NCBI GenBank assembly: GCA_943370385.1
Contig: CALRQT020000002.1
Span: forward strand, 186,001-250,000
Direction of reading: 5' to 3'
Length of the DNA: 64,000 nt
DNA from: BAIKAL-G1 sp943370385
GTDB taxonomy: Bacteria; Cyanobacteriota; Cyanobacteriia; PCC-6307; Cyanobiaceae
A program made the position numbers and the translations under genes. The notes beneath the pieces were generated by a model that did no database searches, had not been told where the DNA came from, and saw only the letters and a program-made list of their open reading frames with translations. Of the stretch, positions 42,314 through 51,400 are shown piece by piece. The stretch's first letter is position 1. Each line of letters begins with the position of its first letter.

Positions 42314-43936
42314 TTAAAGATTCCAATTCCATTGCATTCCCAAGGTCCAGAGGGGCCCCTGACTTGGTATTCCACTTTGTAATTGGGTGTAGGGCTGGAC
42401 CGATAGCTTGCTTGTTAGTTGCAGTTGATAACTCAACTCCAGCACCGCCTGTCCTGGCTGGTTGGGTTGGAGGTCGGGGCTGGTAGAGGATCCAGCCAGG
42501 CCCAGGATTAATAGGTCTTGAGGACGATTCGGCATGAGCCCCTGGCCGATCCAGCCCCCTGCGAGGTAGCCCGGGTAAGGATTGATGGTCGCGGGACCCG
42601 AGAGGGAGCCCGATAGCCAGATTCGACTGGCAAAGCCCAGGGGTATGGGTGTGGGAACGGCTAGGTAGAGGCCGATTCCGTTCGCCTGTTTGCCTGTGGG
42701 GATTTGGCCGGGCGGAGCCAGTCCTTGGATCGACGGTCCGTTCACACCAGAAAAACCCCAGTTAGCGTTGTAGATCGTGACCTGCAGGATGGGTTCAGGC
42801 AACTGGTTCTGCAACAGTTGGCTGGTCAGACATCCCGAGGGGGCGATAAAGCGTCCAGCCTGGTTGGCCGCTATCGCTTGTTTGTCGTTGGTTTGGTCGT
42901 TTGCTGTGCTCGAGTTTGTTTTTTTTACAATCGGATCTTGCTTGCCGTCTTCGCAGTGACTCATGCGCTTGGCAAGGGGCCACTGCCATTCGACTAGTTC
43001 CAGGAGCCCGTCCCCTGGACTGATGGTCTGGTTTAAGCCCCGGAAGGTGCTGTTATTGCGTGCTGCATCTAATTGAAAAATCCCAAATCGCAAGCTTCCG
43101 CCCATTAGACCCGCTTTGTTGGTCTCCTGGGTATGCCCTTGCAACGGTCCAAGCCTAACGGTAGCGATGGCTCCGAGGGCATTGAGCGGACCGTAAGGAA
43201 CCCCCGGCAAACTAACGCCGTTGTGGGCATTAATTAGGCTGTTGACATAGAGGTTCAAAGCATCTCCGTGTAAAAAGTTGTTGCCAAGGCTGAGATTTCC
43301 GAGCTTGAGCTGGGCCAGGCGTTCATGGGGAAGACCATTGCGCTGCAGCCACAGGCCCTGGAGCCACAGACCCGACGGACTCTGAAATAGGCTTTGGGGA
43401 TAGAACTGGCTCGAGACCAAACCTACTTCGGCCCCAAAATTGCTTGAGCTACTGTAATTTGTAAGGTGCAGATTGAGACTCCAACGGTCGAGTTCATGCC
43501 TGGGCAGGCGGCGGTTGAGTCCGGTGCCCATGATCGTTGTGAGATCTAAGCTTGTGGTGGCATTGGCGGTGGCGTTGCCGCCGTCGCTTAGGGGCGAGAT
43601 TAGTTGGCCGTTGAGGCTTAGGCCCACTTGCCACCAGCCGATTTGGGGCTGCAGATTGCGTAGGGGTTGCCATCCTCGCGGCAGTTCAATAACGCCAATG
43701 CTGGCCCTATCGCTGTTCAAACTGCTGGGCCTTGGTGGTTGACCTTGGCCTGTTCTTTGGGTCGATGACGCCTCTGGTACGGAGGCCATTGCGTCAATGT
43801 TTTGACTGGGCTCCCTGGACTGGGCCCAGAGCGGTGTTGCCGATACCCCGACAAGGACCATGGAAAGCACGCCCTGGCCTAGGGCTTGTTTAGCCCGCTG
43901 CTTCCATTGCCTCAGGCGGTCCGAGCTTGCCGCCAT
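42314..43936 (-). CDS. OprB-like carbohydrate-selective outer membrane porin
   Basis: The 540-residue protein has an N-terminal signal peptide (LGQGVLSMVLVGVSATPLWA, cleaved about residue 38). A low-complexity linker to about residue 85 is followed by a beta-rich domain with alternating hydrophobic strands (GLSLNGQLISPL, WSLNLHLTNYSSS, GIFQLDAARNNS). The protein ends NWNL, so the final residue is Leu and not Phe; porins mostly end in Phe or Tyr. The pattern fits the OprB/carbohydrate porin group. Cyanobacterial SLH-type porins are ruled out because no SLH domain is present. Sugar uptake fits the neighbouring sugar genes. Confidence 0.65.
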   Translation of the reverse strand: MAASSDRLRQWKQRAKQALGQGVLSMVLVGVSATPLWAQSREPSQNIDAMASVPEASSTQRTGQGQPPRPSSLNSDRASIGVIELPRGWQPLRNLQPQIGWWQVGLSLNGQLISPLSDGGNATANATTSLDLTTIMGTGLNRRLPRHELDRWSLNLHLTNYSSSSNFGAEVGLVSSQFYPQSLFQSPSGLWLQGLWLQRNGLPHERLAQLKLGNLSLGNNFLHGDALNLYVNSLINAHNGVSLPGVPYGPLNALGAIATVRLGPLQGHTQETNKAGLMGGSLRFGIFQLDAARNNSTFRGLNQTISPGDGLLELVEWQWPLAKRMSHCEDGKQDPIVKKTNSSTANDQTNDKQAIAANQAGRFIAPSGCLTSQLLQNQLPEPILQVTIYNANWGFSGVNGPSIQGLAPPGQIPTGKQANGIGLYLAVPTPIPLGFASRIWLSGSLSGPATINPYPGYLAGGWIGQGLMPNRPQDLLILGLAGSSTSPDLQPNQPGQAVLELSYQLQLTSKLSVQPYTQLQSGIPSQGPLWTLGMQWNWNL

Positions 43937-43962
43937 CGTCGTCTAGGTGCGGCCATCACCCT

Positions 43963-45510
43963 TCAGGATTGACCTGATTGCATCGTGCCAGTTGCTGACC
44001 CGATCCCCGCTGAATTTCCGGTTTCTGGGGTTACCTCGGTTTCGGATGGGGCCCTGTTCTCAGTCAACAGCCCAGTTTTAGGGGATGCCGTGGCGTCAGA
44101 TGATGTCTCGGAGGATGGCTTCGAGGTCGTCGCTGGTGGGTCAATGACCCGTTCCGCCCGCTCCAATCCCACCTCCACACCCATGTGTTGGTCTGGATGC
44201 CCCGTGATTAGCAGGGAGGCGTGCTCGCGGGTGGCGATCTGCCAAAGCCATTTAGTCAGCAGGGTGAGCCGGTTTTCGTTGGCCGGCATAAAGGCCAGGT
44301 GGGCCACACCCCAAAGCAGCCAGCCCAGCAGGCCGGAAACCCGTAGGCCCCGCAGGTCGGCCACGGCATAGAGGGGGCCGACCACGGCCATGCTGCCGAA
44401 ATCAAACCAGCGAAACGGTTTGTGGGTGCTGCCGCTGATCTTTGCCAGGATATCCTTCGCCACCCAGGTGCCCATCTGCACCGCCGGCCCGGCCATCCCC
44501 GGCAGGGGTTTGGCATCCGCAGTATGGCTGTAGTTGGTGAGGTCACCGACCACGCGGATCGTGGGGAACTTGGGGATCGAGAAATCGGGTTGCACTTCCA
44601 CCCGGCCGCTACGATCCAAGGGACAGCCGCTGCGTTCGGCCAGCAGTTTGCCCAGGTGGGAGGGCTTGACGCCCGCGGTCCAGCCGATCGTGGCCGCCTC
44701 CAGCACCCGGTCGCCGTCCTCGGTTTTCACCGTGATCCGGCCCGGTTCGATCGATTGCACCCGACCCCCCAGCAGCAACTCCACCCCGCAGTTGCGCAGG
44801 TGGTTGCCGGCGGCGGCTGAGAGGCTGGGATGCATCGCCCGCAGCACCCGATCGCCGGGATCCACCAGGATCACCCGGCAATGGGCGATGTCGAGTTGTT
44901 TGAAATCGCGCTCCAGGGCATGGCGCATGAGTTCGATCAAGGAGCCGGCCAGTTCGCAGCCGGAGGGGCCACCGCCCACCACTACGGCTGTCTGTAGGAA
45001 TTGGCGGCGCACCAGGTCGGGGGTTTGCTCCGCTTCCTCGAGGGCCATCAACACGCGCCGGCGGATCTCATCGGCGTGCTCGAGGATCTTCATTGGCGGT
45101 GCTAGGGCCCGCCATTCCTCGTGGCCGAAGTAGGTGCTGCCCGAGCCCGTGGCCAAGATCAGGTGATCGTAGCGATAGTGCCGGTCGTTGAACAACACCT
45201 CCTGGGCCACGGGGTCGATGTCGACCACTTCGCCCAGGAGGATCTGCACGTTGGCGGCCTGGCCCACCAGCAGGCGCAGGGGGGAGGCCACATCCGATTC
45301 GGCGACCAGGCCGGTGGCCACCTGATAGAGCAGGGGCTGGAACAGGTTGAAATTGCGTTTGTCGATCAGGGTGACGCGCACGGGCTGGCCGGCCAGGGCC
45401 TGGACCGCCTTGAGTCCGGCAAAGCCGCCCCCCACCACAACCACATGGGGACGGGAGCGCAGCTCCTCATCCGGGGGGTTCAACTCCAGGAAGAACCGTT
45501 CCACTGCCAT
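43963..45510 (-). CDS. ndb/ndh2: Type II NADH dehydrogenase
   Basis: The 515-residue protein is a single-subunit NADH:quinone oxidoreductase. The FAD motif is VVVVGGGFAGLKAV (about 23-36), the NADH motif VVVGGGPSGCELAG is near residue 172 and LFQPLLYQVATG is the quinone-side signature. The C-terminal ~90 residues after QIATREH are a Thr/Ser/Glu-rich tail not found in the core family. It has no proton pump. It is divergent from the Nif11-like gene and lies close to the oxidase and the sugar-oxidation genes, which makes electron entry from NADH and sugar to quinone plausible. Confidence 0.93.
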   Translation of the reverse strand: MAVERFFLELNPPDEELRSRPHVVVVGGGFAGLKAVQALAGQPVRVTLIDKRNFNLFQPLLYQVATGLVAESDVASPLRLLVGQAANVQILLGEVVDIDPVAQEVLFNDRHYRYDHLILATGSGSTYFGHEEWRALAPPMKILEHADEIRRRVLMALEEAEQTPDLVRRQFLQTAVVVGGGPSGCELAGSLIELMRHALERDFKQLDIAHCRVILVDPGDRVLRAMHPSLSAAAGNHLRNCGVELLLGGRVQSIEPGRITVKTEDGDRVLEAATIGWTAGVKPSHLGKLLAERSGCPLDRSGRVEVQPDFSIPKFPTIRVVGDLTNYSHTADAKPLPGMAGPAVQMGTWVAKDILAKISGSTHKPFRWFDFGSMAVVGPLYAVADLRGLRVSGLLGWLLWGVAHLAFMPANENRLTLLTKWLWQIATREHASLLITGHPDQHMGVEVGLERAERVIDPPATTSKPSSETSSDATASPKTGLLTENRAPSETEVTPETGNSAGIGSATGTMQSGQS

Positions 45511-45703
45511 TGAGATTGATTTCGAGCCCCAGCCAAGGTATCCGGTTTTGCCGAGTCCGCAGGCCCCTAGGAGCCATAGACGCGCCTAGGTGGGCGGATC
45601 GTCACAGCACCGGCTTGGCCGATGGGTCCCAGGCCAGTCCAGGATCTCGCCCCCCTGCCTGCGCACCATGGCTAAATGGAACGGTCCATCTGGCTAATTT
45701 GCC

Positions 45704-45958
45704 GTGTCCGTTGATGCCATCAAGGCCTTTGCTGCCCTGGTCCACGCCGATAGCGATCTTCAGGCCCATGTGTTGGGCGCCGGTAGCGCCAATGAGGTGG
45801 TAGCCCTAGCCGCCAGCCGTGGCCACCAGTTCACGAAGGCCACCCTGCTGCGGGAGCATGCCAAGGCTATCCACAGCGCTGATGACCATGCCCTGGAGGG
45901 GATCAACAGCTGGGGCGATGCCCTGATCCATGCCTTCGGCGTGCCCGAACGGCCCTGA
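45704..45958 (+). CDS. Nif11-like small protein
   Basis: The 84-residue protein begins MSVDAIKAFAALVHADSDL. The N-terminal helix-turn-helix part with AFAALVHADSDLQAHVLGAGSANEVVALAASRGHQF resembles the Nif11/N11P leader domain. Nif11 proteins of cyanobacteria are often precursor peptides with a Gly-Gly cleavage site before a Cys-rich core, but here the C terminus (WGDALIHAFGVPERP) has no Cys and no clear double-Gly site. It is a free-standing Nif11-domain protein of unknown role. The start is a GTG. Confidence 0.72.
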   Translation: MSVDAIKAFAALVHADSDLQAHVLGAGSANEVVALAASRGHQFTKATLLREHAKAIHSADDHALEGINSWGDALIHAFGVPERP

Positions 45959-45961
45959 GCC

Positions 45962-46029
45962 AGCCATGGGGGATCCCCTGGCTCCAAGGGCCGGGCCTCG
46001 GGAGCCGAGGGGGTCCGCCCTCGGGCTCC
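45962..46029. repeat. Two strong hairpins after the Nif11-like gene
   Basis: The first, at 45962-45983, has arms AGCCATGGGG and CCCCTGGCT. The second, at 46001-46029, has arms GGAGCCGAGGG and CCCTCGGGCTCC with one bulge. Both are GC-rich and begin four bases after the Nif11 stop codon. No T-run follows. They may stabilise or terminate the short mRNA, or shield the downstream FUSC gene. Confidence 0.6.
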
Positions 46030-46123
46030 GGCCCCCAGGTTTGCGGATCCGCACCTGTTAAGCCAGCCTTCCCTTTAGATAGAGATCTGCCGCGATGGCC
46101 CCCGCCCGTTCCAGGGCAGACCC

Positions 46124-47272
46124 GTGCTGAACTCCCTGCTACTCCGTAACGCTCTCAAGATCGGCATCGCCACCTTCCTAACGGCGGCCATAGCCATCTG
46201 GTGCGAGCGCATTACCTATGTCTGGTACTCGCTGATGGCGGTGGTGTTTGTTGTCGATGACAACGACGCCCAGACCGTGCAGTCCGCATCCGCCCGGTTA
46301 TTGGGCACCATCGCCGGCGGCCTGATTACCTTTCTGGTTCACACGATCCTTTCAGGTTGGATCGGCGTGATGGTGTCGTTTTTGCTGATCCTGCCGGTGC
46401 TGAGGATGGCGGGCTGGCAATCGGCCAGTGGTGTGGCCACCTTGGTGAGTCTGATGTTCTTGATGATTCCTGGCCACGAGGAACTCAACTGGGACTACGT
46501 CTTCAACCGCAGCCTGGATACCTTGCTCGGCTCGGTGGTGGCCCTGGCCGTGGGCTTGCTGCTCTGGCCCCGCAATCAGGGGGCCCGCCTGGAGGCGATT
46601 CCCTTGGAGATCAGGCGGCAGATGGCCGCCCAGGTGGGCGCTTACCAGCGCTGGCTCGTCGGTGCAGGCACCCGGCCCGAACCCCTGGCCCCGGCCCAGC
46701 TCACCGCCCAACTGGTGGAACTAGAGACCTTGCTGCAGCAGGAACTCCATGGCCCCCAGGGCCGGCGGTTTCTGCGCCAGCACTGGCCCCAGCGCCAGCT
46801 GCTCTGGCAACACCTCCTTCACCACTGGATTCAGTGGGAGCGCTTGCTGATGCTCCTGCCCCACTCCTGGACTGGGGGCCCTGCCGCCGGCCCAGGGGAC
46901 GCCCCGTCCGGGCCCGACCCCTTCGCCGCCAGTTTGGCCAACTTGGCCCAGGCCCTGGAGGGCGACCCTGCTTCAAGGCGTCCGTCTGTCTTCGATCGGC
47001 CAGGGGTGGATCCGGGCCGCCAGGCCGGCCCCAGGGAGGCGGACGCCTGGCGCCGCCTGGCGGGCCAGCTGGCCCTACCCCAGCTGCTGATGTTGGCGAT
47101 CGGCGAGGAATGGCGCCCCCTGCTGGCCAGCCTGCGCAGCCTCAACCTGATCGACTCCAGCGGCCCCGCCCTGGCGATGGCTAAGCCGAAGTCCAGGTCG
47201 CAGCTGCCAGGAGCTCTAACCCCAGCCGTTTCCCCAGGGTTGTCCTCCCCAGGGCCTTCAGCCCCATGCTGA
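46124..47272 (+). CDS. FUSC-family membrane protein (first of pair)
   Basis: The 382-residue protein has an N-terminal membrane part with about four to six spans in residues 8-150 and a long Pro/Leu/Arg/Gln-rich cytoplasmic part (about 150-380). AVVFVVDDNDAQTVQSASARLLGTIAGG is the FUSC/aromatic acid exporter signature. Such proteins are thought to export aromatic or other acids. The GTG start has an AGGG a few bases upstream. It overlaps the following FUSC gene by seven bases, so coupled translation and a hetero-oligomer are likely. Confidence 0.8.
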   Translation: MLNSLLLRNALKIGIATFLTAAIAIWCERITYVWYSLMAVVFVVDDNDAQTVQSASARLLGTIAGGLITFLVHTILSGWIGVMVSFLLILPVLRMAGWQSASGVATLVSLMFLMIPGHEELNWDYVFNRSLDTLLGSVVALAVGLLLWPRNQGARLEAIPLEIRRQMAAQVGAYQRWLVGAGTRPEPLAPAQLTAQLVELETLLQQELHGPQGRRFLRQHWPQRQLLWQHLLHHWIQWERLLMLLPHSWTGGPAAGPGDAPSGPDPFAASLANLAQALEGDPASRRPSVFDRPGVDPGRQAGPREADAWRRLAGQLALPQLLMLAIGEEWRPLLASLRSLNLIDSSGPALAMAKPKSRSQLPGALTPAVSPGLSSPGPSAPC

Positions 47273-48396
47273 TCACCCGTTCTGACCTGCGTTTGGCCAT
47301 CACCGCCGGCCTGGCCACCGGTCTCACGGCGATCACACCCCTGGCCTTTGGTGTGTACCTGCCCCAGGCGGTTTTAGCCGTCTGCACGGGCACCTATGGC
47401 AGCTCCTTGTCCATGGCGCGGCAACGGATCGCCGGCACCCTGCTGGGGGGGGCCGTGGTGTTGGTGGGCTACGGGCCGATGCAGAGTTGGTCCTTCCCCC
47501 TGGCGATCGCCGTGGCCTTGAGCCTGCTGCGCTTGCTGGGCGGCTGGCTGGGCATCAAGGGGTACAAGGTTGGCAGCTTCATCGTGATCATGGGCTGGCT
47601 GGTGCACAGCGACCAGCTGGCCAGTTGGATCCCCCTGCGGCTGTTTTGGACCTGCCTGGGGATCCTGGTGGCGATGTGGAGCCTGCGCCTGTTCTGGCCC
47701 TCCCTGGCGATTGCTAGTTCCAGGGCTCTCTGGTGCTCCCTGTTAGCGGGGCTGGCGAGCGACCTGCAGGAGGCGGCCCAGCGGCTTGACCCCGAGCCGG
47801 GGCAACCGGCGACGAGCCCTGGGGGCAACCTCACCCCAACCGTTGCAACCGTTGCAACCGTTCGATCAGCGCCGACCCACACCCCTGCCAGGTTTCGCGC
47901 TGACCAACTGGCGCTGCAGCGGCGCCAGACACTCCTGCAGTTGCGCCGGCTGCTGCCGGAGGTGGCCAATGAACTGGGCACCAACCCCCAGCTCCACCCC
48001 CTCTATCGCTTGCTGCGCCAGCTCGATCGCACCGGCTCCCTGTTGATCGGCAGCATCGACGGCCTGGCCCGCCAACCGACCCCGCGCCAGGAGCTGGCGG
48101 CCCTGCTGGCCCTGCACCAGGCCGAGGCTGAGATGCTGCGCTACGGAGCCGAGCGCCTCCGCCAATGGATCCTCTGCCTGGAGCAGCCGGGCGACTTGCC
48201 GCCGCCGCCGGGTCCAGGCGAGAGTCCGGCTAGTTGGCAGCAGGCTTCGAGCTTGCTCCAGGACAGCAGCCTCGATGCCATCAGCGCTGAGCGCTTGCAA
48301 CACCTGGCCCGCCGGGCCTTTCTTTGTCGCCAGGGCTATCGGGCGATTGAAGCAATGGAGCGGGACTGGCGGGGGCTGGCGAGCAGGGGCAATTAA
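47266..48396 (+). CDS. FUSC-family membrane protein (second of pair)
   Basis: The 376-residue protein is a paralogue-like FUSC protein with spans in residues 8-150 (SLSMARQRIAGTLLGGAVVLVGYGPM at the signature) and a large helical cytoplasmic part. A threefold 9-base repeat at about 47838-47864 encodes TVATVATV. The gene overlaps the preceding FUSC gene by seven bases and ends four bases from the convergent giant surface-protein gene. Confidence 0.8.
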   Translation: MLITRSDLRLAITAGLATGLTAITPLAFGVYLPQAVLAVCTGTYGSSLSMARQRIAGTLLGGAVVLVGYGPMQSWSFPLAIAVALSLLRLLGGWLGIKGYKVGSFIVIMGWLVHSDQLASWIPLRLFWTCLGILVAMWSLRLFWPSLAIASSRALWCSLLAGLASDLQEAAQRLDPEPGQPATSPGGNLTPTVATVATVRSAPTHTPARFRADQLALQRRQTLLQLRRLLPEVANELGTNPQLHPLYRLLRQLDRTGSLLIGSIDGLARQPTPRQELAALLALHQAEAEMLRYGAERLRQWILCLEQPGDLPPPPGPGESPASWQQASSLLQDSSLDAISAERLQHLARRAFLCRQGYRAIEAMERDWRGLASRGN

Positions 48397-48400
48397 ACAA

Positions 48401-51400
48401 CTACCGTCTCAACAAACGCCATGCTGCAGAGGTGAAGGCCAGGGCAGCGGTATAAACAGCTGAGCGAATGGAGGTTGACCTTGTGGAGGAGGTTTGGGAA
48501 TTGTAGGGCAACCCTTTGCTAATCGAGCCACGAGTTTGAACTGAAATTGCCAGGTCGTTACTTGAATTGAGATCATTTGTAGTGCTATTGGGTAGCATCA
48601 CATTGCCAGTGGCAATAATCTCAATCGGGATTGCAGCTCGAGTGGCAGACGCGGTGGGAAGTGCGGACACATACAGCGTGTCATTGACGCGGAAATTATC
48701 AATAGCCCAGCTTTCATCGGCAGAATTCTGGTCAAGCGTGCTGCCGAAACCGATCCTTAACGTTGTAACAGCAACCGGCACATCGATAACGACTTTGAAT
48801 TTTTGGTCAACGAGAGCGTTCCCATTCAGGTCCAAAGTCGACAAGGGCACCATTGCGTAACGATAGCCACTGGCCGTAGTGCCACTGATCGGCGTTGATT
48901 CATTGCGTGAATAGAGGAACGGAATTGAGGCGATCAACTCATTGTTGGCATAGATCTTGAATGTTTCGCCATCCCAACTGTCTAGGCGTAGAAAATCGAA
49001 ACTAATACTGGCACCATCACCAGAAAGGCTTAAATCGCGCCAAATATCCCGTCCGAGACTGTCTTTGCTGCCGTTAGCAAAGCCCCCCATGACATAGTCG
49101 GAACTAACCGTAGAGCCATGACGCATGATCGGCGATCCATGCTCAGAGCTCGGCCGCTGCCAACCGCCCAGGGTGGAATCAAAGGTTTCATCCATCAGAA
49201 CTTGGCCAAGGGTTGTTCTGGCCTTAATGTTATCGATAGCGTAGGATTCGTTGTCAACTGATTCGTTGAGGCTGCTGCCAAATCCCAATTTGAGGGCGGT
49301 GACAGATGTGGATACATTTATGTTGACGCGGAACGTTTGACTATTGCCATAGAAAGGGGTAGGCGAAGGACCGGAACTGTAATCATTGAGCGGTGTGATT
49401 GTCCAGCTGTACCCATTGGCATTACCGCTTCGTGCGGTCACTTCGTTGAGCTCCCAGGCCAAAACAGTGTCTAAAATGGCGACGTCATTGGCAAATACAT
49501 AGAATCTTTCATGGTCCCATGAATCAACTCGTTTGAGATCAAAACTAATGGTGCCACCTTGATGATTGAAGTTGAGGTTGGTCCACACATCTTGACCGGA
49601 AGCCTTGGCGCCATTGGCAAAGGAACCCAGGGCTACGTTGGTGGTCGATCCGGTTGGGTTATACAGGTAGAGAGGGGCACTCGATCCAGGCGTAGCCGTT
49701 GTCCAGGCGGATAGGGGCGAATCAAAGGTTTGGATGCTGCTGGCATCGTCACCATTGAGCCTTACGCCCGATGCTGCTCCGCTGCCATCGCTGTTAATGG
49801 CGAGTTCCAGTTTGCCATTAAGCAGTGATTGATTGGCCTTGAAGGTAAGCCCAGAGGCAATATCAATGTCGTTGGCATAGAGCTTTGTTGTGGCAGAGGC
49901 CGGCAGGATTAGGTTTTGGCCCTTCAGCACAAGCCGCTCAGCGGGATGCGGACTGCTAAGCAGGGTAAGGGTGCCATTGCCAGCATTGAGGCTGAGGCTC
50001 TGAACCTGCTTACCATTACTACCAGTGATCATCACATTCTTGGTAACGGTTAGACCGGCGCCTTGAATGTTGAAACTATTGGCAAGTAGGTTTGATTGAA
50101 GTGGATCAACCATGGCTGGAGCATTCGATCCCAGGGTAAGGCTCCCAGTCGATCGGATCTCGAGGTTCGATGCGCTGGCGGAATCAGTGGTGAGTGCCGT
50201 AGATTTAATGCTGCCAGAAATTTGGCTGGCATTGGCAGATGTGGTGTTAATCCTAACAGTCTTGCCTTTGATACTATCAAAACGCACGGCATCGGAAAGT
50301 TTGAAGTCGTTGCTGTAGGTGGTCACAACACCGGTTGTAACGGTCTTCGTTTCATACACATTTTGAATGGTTGACTTGGCAGTCAGGGTGGGGACAACCG
50401 TGGTAGTGGTCACATCCCTTTGGCTATAAACAATCTGTTGTTCGACGATCGGTGTTGGCGTTGAAGTGACGCTATAGTTGAAATTATTCCGTTTGTCGAC
50501 AACATTCCAGGTCACGGATGTCCAATCATAGTTGTAATTATGAAAGGTTTCTTCGAGGGTGCGGTTGGAGCCCCAGGCAGCAGTGGCTTGGGAGAGGTAA
50601 TAGGGTGTTTGGTTATAGCCTAGGTCGTCAAATACTTTGTGTTGGCTGACAAAGGCTAGGTAGTTCTGAACATTAGCGGTACCATCAAACCAGGTTGATG
50701 GGGCAACCTGGCCTGGTGTGTAGCCGTCATCAGGGCGACCACTCAACCAAGAAATATTGGGCACAGTTTGCTGGATATAGCCTGTTCCCGTATCTAGGTA
50801 TTGGCCAGAAGCGGATTGTTTGGCAACAAAGTTATCCATGAACAAGAAACCTGCGGTATCATTAAGGCCATTGTCGATCACAATTTCAACCCAAGGTAGC
50901 CCGGATGGCAATGTTAGGGTTGCGCGCAAGTCATTCTCCCATTGAGAGCCCGCCATGATTTGACCCATGCCTTCAAGGGCCACCGATAGGTTTACGTTAC
51001 CAATATTTTGAGTACGGGTGCCAGGTTCGTATCGGTTGCTGTAATAATTATTCTGAAATGTTTGCCAGCCAGCATTACCTAGTCCAGGATAATAGAAGCG
51101 GATATACAACTCATCGTTATTCCAGCGGTCCATGGTGATCAAATCAAAGGTGATCTTGGTCTGCATGGAGGAATTAAGCTGGATCTTAGTATAAGCTTCT
51201 TCGTCTTTGTTCATACGCACACCTTGGCCACGAGTATCATTCCAACGGAGTGATTCCATGGGACTCCGTCCATGATTATGTAAAAAGCCATTCGTGTTGT
51301 TGGAAAAATCTTGGCTGAATACCACAGTAGTGTCAGGGGTAAAGCTATAATTGCCACCATCACCTTGTGTTTGAATTTTTCTCTCAAAACCTGCAACGCC

